From Spirochaetaceae bacterium (lineage in GTDB: Bacteria; Spirochaetota; Spirochaetia; Treponematales; Rectinemataceae), in the NCBI GenBank assembly GCA_026418115.1, contig JAOABY010000007.1, positions 1-61,966 on the forward strand: 61,966 nucleotides of DNA. The letters run 5' to 3'. Position 1 is the first letter of the stretch. Every line of letters starts with the position of its first letter. Below, piece after piece: positions 34,392 through 43,223 of this stretch. A program made the translations under genes and the position numbers. The notes beneath the pieces were generated by a model. The model was not told the origin of the DNA. It was given only the letters and a program-made list of their open reading frames with translations, and searched no databases.

Positions 34392-36122
34392 TCAGAACTG
34401 GTCCGCAGAAGGCACATAGCCTTCCCAGATGTGCAGCATCTTTTCTTCCGGCACATCAAAAACCGAATTCTTAGGCGGCAGCGGCTCTTCTCTCATGAAT
34501 TCGGGAATGGGCCGGAATTCCTCGGAAACGCCCGCTTGCCGGTTGAATGCGCGTTCGGTCATGATGCATTCAAGGCCGATGCCGTTCATCTGCTGGACAC
34601 TCAGGTCCCAGCCGTACCTGGCTTGCAGAATCTTCGCCATCATCTCCGGCTTCTTGGCGAATGGCGGGCGAATGAAGATGCAGACGCCGAGCGTGTCGAG
34701 CAAGGCCGCCCGTACCTGCAGCCGCATGGAAATCTCAACCTGGCCGTCGGGGCTCAGCGGATTGTGGGTATTTCGTGTTTCGAATGCATTGCCGGCAGTA
34801 TGGTCCGCTCCCATCGGGGAGGTGGTGTACGTGACCCCGTTTCCCTTGAGCGCACGGGGATCATAGGCAGGGATAGCCTGCCCCTTGATGGCAGGAACTC
34901 GCCGGACACCCAGGCAGCGACCAGTGATGACCGCTCCATTGCCGAGAATCCTGCCAAGCCAGGTTCCCTGGCCAATCTGGCGGATGAGGTCCTTGGCGCC
35001 TTCCGCATCTCCGAAGGGAATGACCCCCGCTTCCATGGCAACTCCGATCGCCACTCCTGTTTCCATGGCATCGACACCTACCTGGTTGCAGAGTTGGTTG
35101 AGCTCAGCAATATCCGTCGGATCTCCAATGCCGCAGTTCGGGCCAAGCAACACGAGGCTTTCGTACTGCATGGTAGCGACGATCCTGTTGCCTTTCTCAT
35201 CAGGGAATACGCTGCTGCACTGGATGGTGCACCCGGGCACGCAGGGCTTGCCCGTTCTGCCTCCTCGCGAGAGTATCAGGTCGCGTACTGCTGGCCCTGT
35301 CAGCCGATCCGCCCCTTCGAAACTGCCCTGGCTGAAATTGCGGGTGGGCAGCATGCCGAACTCGTTGGTGTCCTTGAGGATATCGAGCGTGCCATAGAGG
35401 TTGCGGTTGCGGGTCTTTGCGTCAGCAGCCAGTTCTTCTACGGTCCAGCGGACGAGCTCACGAAGCCCGGCTTCATCATAGACCTCCGGTTTGTAGGTTG
35501 CGCCGGTATCATCAACTATTACCGCCTTGAGCCCCTTCGAGCCCATGAGTGCACCAAGCCCACCACGGGCGGCATACCTGATCTGTTCATCGGCATCATC
35601 AGGAGAGGCAATGCCTGCTGCTGCCATCTTCATCTCACCTGCAGGGCCTATACAGAAAATGCCTACCCGTCGCCCATATTTCTGCCGCAATTGCGCAATG
35701 GCTTCATCGACCAGCTTCCCGGCAAGTTCGGGAGCAGGGTCAAGCCGCGCCCCCGATGCCGTGATCACCAGCACATCGGTAGTCTTTTTTTCCGGGATAT
35801 CCTCAATGATGACTGCTCGAAGTCCCAGCCGTGCCAGACGTTTGCCGGCATAACCTCCGGTATTCGCTTCCTTTGCGCCGCCGGTGAGCGGGCTTTTGCC
35901 ACCAATCGATATCTTGCCGGTTGTCGTCAGATTCGTATCCGCCAGCAAGCCGGATGCAAAGATGAGTTTGTTGTATCTTCCCAACGGCTCACAGGTCGGT
36001 GGTACTTCTCTGAGGAGAGTATGAGCAATGAAGGATCGACCGCCCCATTTGAGCTGGTCTCCTGTTGCTTCCTGCATGGATACGCTGCGTGTTCTCACAT
36101 TCACACGCATGATGTATTTCAT
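34392..36122 (-). CDS. Tungsten-type aldehyde:ferredoxin oxidoreductase family protein
   Basis: 576 residues from the ATG at 36122 (AAGGAGG upstream). AOR N-domain with KISIGGKSPLTGGAKEANTGG near 70, then iron-sulfur cysteines C294, C298 and C302 and a distal C481 (LDTLGVC), which bind one [4Fe-4S] cluster next to the pterin cofactor. The protein is shorter than the about 600-residue archaeal enzymes. It oxidises an aldehyde to an acid with ferredoxin, oxygen-sensitive chemistry that points to an anaerobe. Which aldehyde is unknown. Confidence 0.92.
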   Translation of the reverse strand: MKYIMRVNVRTRSVSMQEATGDQLKWGGRSFIAHTLLREVPPTCEPLGRYNKLIFASGLLADTNLTTTGKISIGGKSPLTGGAKEANTGGYAGKRLARLGLRAVIIEDIPEKKTTDVLVITASGARLDPAPELAGKLVDEAIAQLRQKYGRRVGIFCIGPAGEMKMAAAGIASPDDADEQIRYAARGGLGALMGSKGLKAVIVDDTGATYKPEVYDEAGLRELVRWTVEELAADAKTRNRNLYGTLDILKDTNEFGMLPTRNFSQGSFEGADRLTGPAVRDLILSRGGRTGKPCVPGCTIQCSSVFPDEKGNRIVATMQYESLVLLGPNCGIGDPTDIAELNQLCNQVGVDAMETGVAIGVAMEAGVIPFGDAEGAKDLIRQIGQGTWLGRILGNGAVITGRCLGVRRVPAIKGQAIPAYDPRALKGNGVTYTTSPMGADHTAGNAFETRNTHNPLSPDGQVEISMRLQVRAALLDTLGVCIFIRPPFAKKPEMMAKILQARYGWDLSVQQMNGIGLECIMTERAFNRQAGVSEEFRPIPEFMREEPLPPKNSVFDVPEEKMLHIWEGYVPSADQF

Positions 36123-36162
36123 AGATGCCTCCTTCCTGATTCCTGGCCAGCTTTCCCTGTCG

Positions 36163-37203
36163 CTACGGATCCAGGCTGCTTCCTGCCTTCTGGAGAATCT
36201 GTCGAATTCCTTCCAGTACCTCGTCGGGAACCTCGATGCCCAATCGGCGGTTCTCTTCTTCTTTAAGTTGCTCAAGCTCGCCTGGAGCCAGAATCTCCTC
36301 GATACCTGGCTGTCGTCGCAGGCTTTTCATTTCCTGTACATAGTCTTTCAGGGTGTGACAGAATGCTTCAGGATCCGTGAAATGTCCGATATCAATTGTG
36401 ATGAAGCTTGCTCCGACACCAGTCGGTCCTTCCAGTTCGTGGAAGCTCTTCAGTCTGCGGCTGTAGGCGGCACCAGAGAGTACGCCCGCCAGGATATCGA
36501 CCATCATTGCAAGGCCGGAGCCCTTTGGCCCCCCGAGAGGCACCAGGCAGCCTTTGAGCGCTTCCCTGGGATCGGTGGTTGGTTCACCTGCGGCATTCAG
36601 AGCCCAGCCGTGGGGTATGGGTTCACCCTTGAGCGAGGCAAGTCGGATTTTGCCGCGAGCGACCACACTTGAAGACATATCCAGGACGATCGGCGCGCGA
36701 TCTGCTACCGGCACAGCGATTGATATCGGATTGGTGCCGAAAAATGGTTCTCCTGCTCCAAAAGGAGCGACAGATGGGTTGCCGTTCGTCATGCAGATCG
36801 AAATGACCCTGTCTCTTGAAGCAGCTAGTTCCGTCAGGCAGCCAAGCGCGCCAATATTGTTGGTGTTCCGCAATTCGACCATGGCTATGCCGCATGCCCT
36901 GGCCTTCTGTATCGAGAGATCGAGTGCGTAGTATCCGGCGACCTGTCCGAGGCCATTGTTCCCATCCAGCACGGCGGTGCCATTGCGTGCTGCTACCGTA
37001 CTGACACGGGTAGGAATGGCAAGCATGCCAGCCTCAGCCCGCTTGTAGATCATTCTCAGGAGGTTCACACCGTGAGTACTGACACCTCGCATGTCTGCAC
37101 GAACAAGGGCGCGGGCTGCAATGCTCGCGTTTTCTTCGGATTCGCCTATATGCCTGAGAATGGTCTCTGCTGCTGCAACGAGCTTCGGTTCTGGGATACG
37201 CAT
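36163..37203 (-). CDS. Ldh-family (malate/L-lactate/ureidoglycolate) oxidoreductase with Asn at the catalytic position
   Basis: 346 residues from the ATG at 37203. The family blocks are RADMRGVSTHGVNLL near 36-49, LRNTNNIGALG near 111-121, TNPISIAVP, VLDMSSSVVARGK, and GGPKGSGLAMM. The motif that normally reads N-S/T-N-H-F/Y-G has N116 where His is usual. Fold and NAD site seem intact, so the protein may act on an unusual substrate or be non-catalytic. It follows rraA by 7 nt. Confidence 0.87.
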   Translation of the reverse strand: MRIPEPKLVAAAETILRHIGESEENASIAARALVRADMRGVSTHGVNLLRMIYKRAEAGMLAIPTRVSTVAARNGTAVLDGNNGLGQVAGYYALDLSIQKARACGIAMVELRNTNNIGALGCLTELAASRDRVISICMTNGNPSVAPFGAGEPFFGTNPISIAVPVADRAPIVLDMSSSVVARGKIRLASLKGEPIPHGWALNAAGEPTTDPREALKGCLVPLGGPKGSGLAMMVDILAGVLSGAAYSRRLKSFHELEGPTGVGASFITIDIGHFTDPEAFCHTLKDYVQEMKSLRRQPGIEEILAPGELEQLKEEENRRLGIEVPDEVLEGIRQILQKAGSSLDP

Positions 37204-37210
37204 AGCTTCC

Positions 37211-37882
37211 TCACTCTTCAAGGAGCCCGAGCTGTTCGAAAACCGGCTCGAGCTTGTTCAACTCCACACTGCTGATGCCAGCCTTGAGCTGTTTTGCCTT
37301 TTCTTCCTCAAATGCCACACGTGCACGTGATTTCTCGAGCACCTCTGCACATTCCTGTGCACGTACCACCACCATGCCGTCCTCATCTCCCATGATCAGA
37401 TCACCTGGGAAAATCGTCATGCCACCGAAATTGATGGGATAATTGATGAGTCCCAGCGTGGATTTTGTGGTGCCCCGGATGGAAAAACCACGACAGAATA
37501 CAGGGAATCCCATGCGCGCGATTTCCTCCGAATCCCGGATGCAGCCATCGATTGCAAGGCCGGCTATTCCCCTTGCTACAGCAGCAGTAGCCATGAGCCC
37601 ACCCCAGTAGCCATAATCGAAGGCATCTCCAACTGTCGCTACGATGACAGCTCCTGGCTGCGCTCTCTGCAGTGCCTTGTGCAGCATGAGATTGTCCCCA
37701 GGAGCACACTGCACGGTGTACGCTGGCCCACAGATTCTGTTGCCATGCGCGGCCGGTTTGATACCGTTGTTGATATAGCCTTTGCGTCCGGATGCCTCAT
37801 ACACCGTAGCGACACCGATCTCCCTGAAGGCCTGAATGATGCTCTCTTCGACAATTCTCTTCTCTTTCAATACATGGATCAT
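37211..37882 (-). CDS. RraA-like aldolase/decarboxylase
   Basis: 223 residues from the ATG at 37882, which forms an ATGA overlap with the regulator gene. RraA fold: GDAFDYGYWGGLMATAAVARG near 85-105 and DGCIRDSEEI near 112 (the R-D pair that binds Mg). RraA relatives act as 4-hydroxy-4-methyl-2-oxoglutarate aldolases or oxaloacetate decarboxylases; the name RraA (RNase E inhibitor) is only a structural relation. It could split or decarboxylate the final keto-acid of the pathway. Confidence 0.88.
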   Translation of the reverse strand: MIHVLKEKRIVEESIIQAFREIGVATVYEASGRKGYINNGIKPAAHGNRICGPAYTVQCAPGDNLMLHKALQRAQPGAVIVATVGDAFDYGYWGGLMATAAVARGIAGLAIDGCIRDSEEIARMGFPVFCRGFSIRGTTKSTLGLINYPINFGGMTIFPGDLIMGDEDGMVVVRAQECAEVLEKSRARVAFEEEKAKQLKAGISSVELNKLEPVFEQLGLLEE

Positions 37883-38568
37883 AATTTCCACATCTCCTTC
37901 TCGTTGAAAATGTAATCCTTGATATTGCTGAGAGACCGGTAGAGATGCTGTCGCATTGCTGCTTCGGCTCGGTCCGGGTCGCCGTCTACGATCGCCTGCA
38001 GCAGCTCCTTGTGCTCGCTGATGGTCTCATGCAGGCGCCTGGCCTCGAATCTGGACAGGAAATAGACTCTGATTCGGACGATGTGATCGAGCATGGCACG
38101 ATAGTATGAACTGAGGAACGTATTGCCCACCGAATTCACGATGAGCTCGTGAATCTGATAGCCGGAAATGAGCGTCTGCCGGAGATCGGTTTCATTATCA
38201 ACAATGAAGGAAGGGTGGTGTGCCAGCAGATCTTCGAAGAGGCTCCGGTCTTTGAGATTTGCTGCTCTCCGTGCTGCGGCACATTCAAATATCTCACGGA
38301 TCTCAAATACTTCCCGGATCAGATCCAGACTGATGTTCGATACAAAGCATCCCTTATTGGGAATGATTTGCACAAAATGCTCATGCTCGAGGCGCTGAAG
38401 GGCTTCCCTGATCGGCGTTTTGCTCACACCGAGCTCGTCGCAGAAGCTGCGTTCATTGATGTACTGACCAGGCATCAGCTCGTTGTGAATGATTCTGCGC
38501 TTGAGTTCTTCATAGATGCGAAGTTTCTTTGTTGCTTCTGCAGTGATGGTCTTCTCATCTGTTTTCAT
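37879..38568 (-). CDS. GntR-family transcriptional regulator, FadR/FCD subfamily
   Basis: 229 residues. Winged helix-turn-helix at about 12-75 (ERSFCDELGVSKTPIREALQRLEHE) and an all-helical FCD ligand domain with candidate metal/acid-binding His residues (IHELIVNS, RRLHETISEHKELL, MRQHLY). As first gene of the operon it is probably autoregulated: three 11-bp repeats lie 35-67 bp before its start codon. Ligand is likely the substrate acid or an intermediate. Confidence 0.93.
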   Translation of the reverse strand: MKTDEKTITAEATKKLRIYEELKRRIIHNELMPGQYINERSFCDELGVSKTPIREALQRLEHEHFVQIIPNKGCFVSNISLDLIREVFEIREIFECAAARRAANLKDRSLFEDLLAHHPSFIVDNETDLRQTLISGYQIHELIVNSVGNTFLSSYYRAMLDHIVRIRVYFLSRFEARRLHETISEHKELLQAIVDGDPDRAEAAMRQHLYRSLSNIKDYIFNEKEMWKL

Positions 38569-38602
38569 ACACTGCCTTTCCAGGTATCAGCAGGTTTTGG
38601 TG

Positions 38603-38635
38603 TATCGATAAAATATCACCAATATATCACTGATA
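38603..38635 (-). repeat. Three tandem 11-bp operator-like repeats before the GntR gene
   Basis: Consecutive 11-mers read TATCGATAAAA (38603-38613), TATCACCAATA (38614-38624) and TATCACTGATA (38625-38635). The last is a TATC-N3-GATA palindrome. A near-identical palindrome TATCACCGATA occurs at 20231. Spaced one helical turn each, downstream of the promoter start site, they suit cooperative repression by the FadR-type regulator. Confidence 0.7.
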
Positions 38636-38645
38636 CTCTACTATT

Positions 38646-38674
38646 AGTATTGGACAGGAGCGTGCTGTTGTCAA
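38646..38674 (-). promoter_or_regulatory. Promoter of the 16-gene operon
   Basis: On the minus strand a perfect TTGACA (38674-38669), a 17-nt spacer, and AATACT (38651-38646) as the -10. The expected start near 38639 places the 11-bp repeats at about +4 to +36. Confidence 0.6.
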
Positions 38675-38726
38675 GCACAATTTTCTGGATTTTGCCTGAA
38701 AACTATGCAGAGGCAGCGTATGGCTA

Positions 38727-39770
38727 CTAGGTATTCCAGATCTTGAGGTGAGCGCCGATACCAAGGCAGAGGTCTGTGCTGCTCATGGCGTCCCGTGCAT
38801 GTTCTTGGAGTCCTGCCAGTGCACGAACCGCATCGATATTTTCGGGAATTACGACGCCTTCCTGAGCAATGTTGAGCGCAAGCATGAGGTCATTGCCATT
38901 CACAGTGACTGTCTCTTTCCAGATTGCGATCTCATGCATGTCGCCGCGCGGATTCCCCAGGTCTCTGGCATATTTGAAAAGACTTGCATTGCCAAGAAAA
39001 CCGTCTTCGATCGAAACAATGCGGATTCGAGGCTCGCCCTTCAGACAGTCGAGCGCATCTTCCGCGGTCATGGATTTTCGGGGCGAGACGACCATGGTCA
39101 CCACATGTGAATGGGTGATGGGGGCATGGACCAGAATGCCGGTTGCCGAAACATGTGGCATGAGGGTATGGATGTCGAGCGCCATCTGACAGGGGGCGGG
39201 ACTTATCTGGAGCGCATTCGTCAAACCGCGATGATAATCACCGGGATCGGCAACCCTGCGGATGACCGTAATCGCTGCTTTCTCGATGCCTGCTGCCGCA
39301 TCGAGGACAGCTAGCACACGCATGATGCCTGTCACATAGCAGCTCGTCATTTTGAGAAATCGAACATGCCGAGCCTGTTCAAAATTGACCAGAGGGCTGA
39401 AGAACATATCTGCAATCTCATGTTCCTCTGCCCCCTGAAACACAGCTTTTACTCCTGCACGAGCATACAGTTCTCTATAGAAGCGTCCTTTCCCGGTAGG
39501 GGAGGCATCGAGGACCACATCAGCCTGGCTGAGCAGATCCTCGAGAGTTCCGGAAACCGGAATGCCTGCCTGTCTGAAAGAGTCGGCTCGGGAGGGGTCG
39601 GCAAGAAAGAAACGATAGGGCATGCCTCGCTCAAAGAGCGCGCGAACGGGCAAGGTGAGCGCGACATCGGCGACACCGACAAGGTGCATATCGTGCTGAC
39701 GGGCAACTGCATCAGCAAGTCGCTGGCCGATGGTGCCATACCCGATGACGGCGACATTGGCATGTTTCAT
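38727..39770 (-). CDS. Archaeal-type (type II) glyceraldehyde-3-phosphate dehydrogenase homologue
   Basis: 347 residues collinear with archaeal GAPDH: GYGTIGQRLADAV at 10-22, VVLDASPTGKG near 85, GVKAVFQGAEEHE near 105, VIRRVADP, and DLGNPRGDMHEIAIWKE. The active-site SCNTTG reads SCYVTG (C144 kept), and the SHHGPD loop holding the catalytic His reads APCQMALD. It is probably a dehydrogenase acting on another phospho-aldehyde or semialdehyde. GGGAGGGG precedes the start. It follows the class V aminotransferase by 47 nt. Confidence 0.83.
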   Translation of the reverse strand: MKHANVAVIGYGTIGQRLADAVARQHDMHLVGVADVALTLPVRALFERGMPYRFFLADPSRADSFRQAGIPVSGTLEDLLSQADVVLDASPTGKGRFYRELYARAGVKAVFQGAEEHEIADMFFSPLVNFEQARHVRFLKMTSCYVTGIMRVLAVLDAAAGIEKAAITVIRRVADPGDYHRGLTNALQISPAPCQMALDIHTLMPHVSATGILVHAPITHSHVVTMVVSPRKSMTAEDALDCLKGEPRIRIVSIEDGFLGNASLFKYARDLGNPRGDMHEIAIWKETVTVNGNDLMLALNIAQEGVVIPENIDAVRALAGLQEHARDAMSSTDLCLGIGAHLKIWNT

Positions 39771-39817
39771 CGCTGTTCACCCCTCCCGATCTCTCGTATT
39801 GGCCACCTGGCCTGTAT

Positions 39818-40981
39818 CTAGCCGAGCAGCATCCTCTGTGCGGCTGCTACAGCAGCTCCAGGCTCTGACTTCCAGCCTGCCCTTGCGAAGGCGCGTTCGA
39901 TTGCTCCAGTCACCGCAAGGATTTCTTCGGCATTGGTCATGCCCATGTGGCCTACGCGGAAGTATCTGGTCTTGATGGCAGGATGCAGGCCACCCGCCAG
40001 CATGGCTCCTTCCTCGGAGATGAGGCCGAGCACCGAAGCGTCGATACCCTGGGGGTACCATATGGCACTCAGAGTATTGGCATAGAGCGATTCACGAGCT
40101 GGCACGAATGAGAGACCCATCGCGCGCATGCCTGCCCTGAATGCTGCTGCGTGTCTGGCATGCCTGGCCAGGCGGGCTTCCATGCCTTCCGCAAGAATCT
40201 GATCAAGGCTGACATTGAGAGCGCGCACCAGATTCACTGCAGGAGTACCGAAATAGGCTGCTTTCCTCGCCTCATACGCTTCCATTACAGGCAGCCAGTT
40301 CGACCAGTCACAGTAGTAGGAGCTCACAGGTTTCTTTCTGGCTCTGAATGTCTCGATGGCACGGCGCGAGGCTACCAGCAGCGCCAGACCTGGCGGAGTG
40401 CCTATTGCTTTCTGCGACGCGGTGAGGGCAATATCCACTCCCCACGCCTCCATGTCGAGCGCTTCGCCACCGACCGAACAGACACCATCGACCAGGACAA
40501 GCGCACCATGCTCGGCTGCAACCTTTGCGAGGCTGTGGACATCGGTGCGTACCCCCGTGCTGGTATCGACATGCGTGATGCTGAGAATCTTGTAGGAACC
40601 TGCAGCAAGCCTTGCCTTGACCGCTTTCACTCCTGCCACATCGCCCGGTTCGCTGGCGACTACCTCAACCTCAGCGCCATGGCGACGGAAGATGTCTCCC
40701 ATTCTGTCGGAGAAATAACCCGTATGGAGTATCAGCACGCGGTCTCCCGGTTCGGTGATGTTGGCGACCGCAAGTTCCATTGCGAGCGTGCCTGACCCAG
40801 CAACGATGAAAGGCTGGCCGGATGGGGCGAGCCAGACTTTTCGCATCTTTTCAAGCGCCTGGCCGAACTCTTCAATAAACTGAGGATCTACATGGCTCAG
40901 GGTGGGCTTGGAGGTTTCTGCAAGTACCTCGTACGTGAATTCTATGGGACCTGGAATCATGAGCAGACGTCTTCCCTGCAT
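39818..40981 (-). CDS. Class V PLP aminotransferase (alanine-glyoxylate/serine-pyruvate type)
   Basis: 387 residues from the ATG at 40981, supported by GGAGGTG 8 nt upstream. It starts RRLLMIPGPIEFTYEV, has AGSGTLAMELAVAN near 70, DGVCSVGGEALDME near 180 (Asp for the pyridine nitrogen) and the PLP lysine in LTASQKAIGTPPG near 205. It moves an amino group between alanine or serine and glyoxylate or a keto-acid. It pairs with the GAPDH-like gene, perhaps in one pathway. Confidence 0.92.
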   Translation of the reverse strand: MQGRRLLMIPGPIEFTYEVLAETSKPTLSHVDPQFIEEFGQALEKMRKVWLAPSGQPFIVAGSGTLAMELAVANITEPGDRVLILHTGYFSDRMGDIFRRHGAEVEVVASEPGDVAGVKAVKARLAAGSYKILSITHVDTSTGVRTDVHSLAKVAAEHGALVLVDGVCSVGGEALDMEAWGVDIALTASQKAIGTPPGLALLVASRRAIETFRARKKPVSSYYCDWSNWLPVMEAYEARKAAYFGTPAVNLVRALNVSLDQILAEGMEARLARHARHAAAFRAGMRAMGLSFVPARESLYANTLSAIWYPQGIDASVLGLISEEGAMLAGGLHPAIKTRYFRVGHMGMTNAEEILAVTGAIERAFARAGWKSEPGAAVAAAQRMLLG

Positions 40982-41053
40982 GACGGGCACCTCCATGGAA
41001 GGTTGGTTCTTTGTTGCTTCGATATGAAAATCAGTATACACTATCCCGGCGGC

Positions 41054-42010
41054 TCAAGGAATATTCTCTTGCCCGGCGCGCGCCAGCATTTTCATGATCT
41101 CTGCTTTCCACCGTGCACGGAACTCCGGTGGTCCCAGTACTTCACAATCGCTACCGCAGCGCAAGGCCCTTCCTAGCACTTCAGTCCAGTCGTGTATGGG
41201 CAGGCTCATCTGCAGGACAGGCTCCGGCTCTTCCCGATACTCAACCTGCTGTTGCGGGTGCCAGGTCTGATCGCGTATGGCCCGTGCTGCTCCGCCATGG
41301 AACCGCAAGACAGCCGTCCCGATCGGTTCGCCTTTGAAGATACCGTACGAAGCTGAGAGATAATGTTCAATTTCATCACGAGAGGGCAGCTCTCGCACGG
41401 TTTTTGCACCGAGTCTTGGCTGTGTCATGCGGGAAACGGCAAAGACCCGGAGCTCCTCGGAGAGCGAATCAAATGCAACGCAGTACCATTTGCCTCCATA
41501 ATTCACCATGCGCAGGGCCACGATGTTGCGCTGACTCTCCCTGCCTGATGCATCCCGATAGAGAATTGAGACCTCAAGCGATTCCATCAGGGAATGGCTG
41601 AGCGCGGATGCGACTTCTATGTCGATCTCTTCAAAATAAGGGAGCTCGTACCGCACCTTGTCGGCAATCGATATATAGCGGCTGCCAAGCTGGTGTTTGA
41701 GTGTCTGCACCAGCTGTTCTGAGAAGAAAGGCACATAGTAGAGCCGTCTCAGGATGGCTTCTATGAAGGCAAGGGCCAGGAGTTGCTTTTCATCAGCAAA
41801 TTGCAGCCTGTTCCATGGTGAGGCATACTCATATCTTCTCTTGTAGCGATTCCAGACTATGGGAGCATCAAGTCTGTCGCGAAGATACTCGATATCCCGT
41901 TTTACCTGACGCCGGCTGACTTCGAACTTTTTCATGATGTCGTCCAGCGTCACGCAGCCTGTATTCCGTATGGATCGGTCAATGTAGAACAGTCTCTCCG
42001 TCTGGCTCAT
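41054..42010 (-). CDS. WYL-domain transcriptional regulator
   Basis: 318 residues. N-terminal HTH of the DeoR/HTH_11 kind (VTLDDIMKKFEVSRRQVKRDIEYL) and a WYL domain from about 140 with GGKWYCVAFDSLSEELRVFAVSRM (W-Y-C in place of W-Y-L), followed by the usual C-terminal extension. It lies between citC and the aminotransferase and may control one of them. GAGGAGAGG precedes the start. Confidence 0.9.
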   Translation of the reverse strand: MSQTERLFYIDRSIRNTGCVTLDDIMKKFEVSRRQVKRDIEYLRDRLDAPIVWNRYKRRYEYASPWNRLQFADEKQLLALAFIEAILRRLYYVPFFSEQLVQTLKHQLGSRYISIADKVRYELPYFEEIDIEVASALSHSLMESLEVSILYRDASGRESQRNIVALRMVNYGGKWYCVAFDSLSEELRVFAVSRMTQPRLGAKTVRELPSRDEIEHYLSASYGIFKGEPIGTAVLRFHGGAARAIRDQTWHPQQQVEYREEPEPVLQMSLPIHDWTEVLGRALRCGSDCEVLGPPEFRARWKAEIMKMLARAGQENIP

Positions 42011-42079
42011 GGATGCCTCTCCTCGTGCATCATATCGGCAGAGGAGAGAAGAGGCATGAGAGCATGTTCTGGCAGCGCG

Positions 42080-43129
42080 TCAGTGGCGCGAGGTGCTCTT
42101 TCTTATCTTTTCGAGCAGTGTTGCCTGCTCCGGCGCTCGCAGATACGCCCATGTAACGTCCGGTACCAGGGATCGGAGGGCATCCCAATCGTTCTTTCTG
42201 ATGCACTCACGTACCGTACTGGCGCTGATGATACGTCCATCCGGAGTGGTGAAACGGGGAATCATCTCGAATGCAATGCCCCATCGCGGAAGTATTTCCC
42301 GCATCGCCCGGTTGTACGCTTCTGTCACCGGGCAGTACGGCTCTTCACCCACGAACCGCATGCGTATGTCCAGTGCCGGTGCGATTTTCTGGGCGAAGAG
42401 CGCGACGTCGAGATGTGCCTGCGCATCGGCAAGATGTTCTTCCCGAGTAAAGTAGGTCGGGAATGTAGCGGCACTGACCATATACCGATCAGTGTCTACC
42501 ACGGCAACATTGGCCAGGTGGGAGGTGCCACGCTGCACAAGGTTAAAGCGATCCCGGAAGGGGAAGAGAGAGCGGTCTTCCCTGACAACAAAAACTACGA
42601 CCCCGGCCGCCCGTGCTGCTGCAGTTTCAATAAGGCCAAGATGCCCCCTGGTGAAAGGATTGCAGTTGACGACTACCGCGGCTCTGCCGGGAGGCAGATG
42701 AGAGACTGCCTGCCTGATTCGTTCGAGATATCGATCCAGGCCATGCAGGCCACCTTCCAGGAGCACCGCATAGGGTTCGGCTCTGGCGATTTCCCTGAAA
42801 CCCAGCGAGACAAAGAATTTTGCCGACGCTGGTCTGGTGAAAATCAAGCGGTGCATGATGCCCCTTCGTGCCTGTTCCTGGATGAGGTTGTTCACTATGG
42901 CTGCAGTCAGCCCTTCGCCTTGCTGTGCGGGATCAACGGCTATGGTCATGAGTACATCGCCTGCAAAACTGCCTGTCCCTATGATGGCTCCTCGGCGATC
43001 GCGAACGACAATGGTATACTCGACACGTTCGTCGAACTTCAGATCAAAATGCTTCAGAAATCCGGCAAGTTCCTCGCTCACCGCCGGTTCGGACGGATCA
43101 ACCGAAAGAATATCGTATTCGCCATACAT
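42080..43129 (-). CDS. citC: [Citrate (pro-3S)-lyase] ligase
   Basis: 349 residues from the ATG at 43129 (GAGGGAG 9 nt upstream), close to the 352 of E. coli CitC. An N-terminal GNAT-like domain is followed by a nucleotidyltransferase domain (VVVNCNPFTRGHLGLIE near 155). It acetylates the thiol of the citrate lyase prosthetic group with ATP and acetate, switching the lyase on. An in-frame GTG at 43210 would leave only a 13-nt gap after citF and add 27 residues, but has no good ribosome site. Confidence 0.9.
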   Translation of the reverse strand: MYGEYDILSVDPSEPAVSEELAGFLKHFDLKFDERVEYTIVVRDRRGAIIGTGSFAGDVLMTIAVDPAQQGEGLTAAIVNNLIQEQARRGIMHRLIFTRPASAKFFVSLGFREIARAEPYAVLLEGGLHGLDRYLERIRQAVSHLPPGRAAVVVNCNPFTRGHLGLIETAAARAAGVVVFVVREDRSLFPFRDRFNLVQRGTSHLANVAVVDTDRYMVSAATFPTYFTREEHLADAQAHLDVALFAQKIAPALDIRMRFVGEEPYCPVTEAYNRAMREILPRWGIAFEMIPRFTTPDGRIISASTVRECIRKNDWDALRSLVPDVTWAYLRAPEQATLLEKIRKSTSRH

Positions 43130-43223
43130 TGGTGCATGCTCCCTCGAGAGATGCGGCAGGACCGGCCATGCCGTCAGCCCTGCCACAGCTTCATGGAACT
43201 GAGTGCTCACTGGCTTGTGCTGG

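Noticed and set aside
34203-36266. Very long open frame opposite the aldehyde oxidoreductase gene (+ strand)
   Set aside because: No ribosome site and no recognisable domain; the opposite strand encodes a full AOR protein with its cysteine motif. GC-rich DNA makes long antisense frames.
37211-37882. RraA as ribonuclease regulator
   Set aside because: Place in a catabolic operon and the Mg-binding R-D pair favour the aldolase/decarboxylase branch of this family.
38603-38635. 11-bp tandem repeats as a CRISPR-like or mobile-element array
   Set aside because: Repeats are too short and have no spacers; position at promoters fits operators.
38727-39770. Call as homoserine or aspartate dehydrogenase
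   Set aside because: The Rossmann start is similar, but the full-length order of motifs (GVKAVFQGAEEHE, VIRRVADP, DLGNPRGD) fits archaeal GAPDH.
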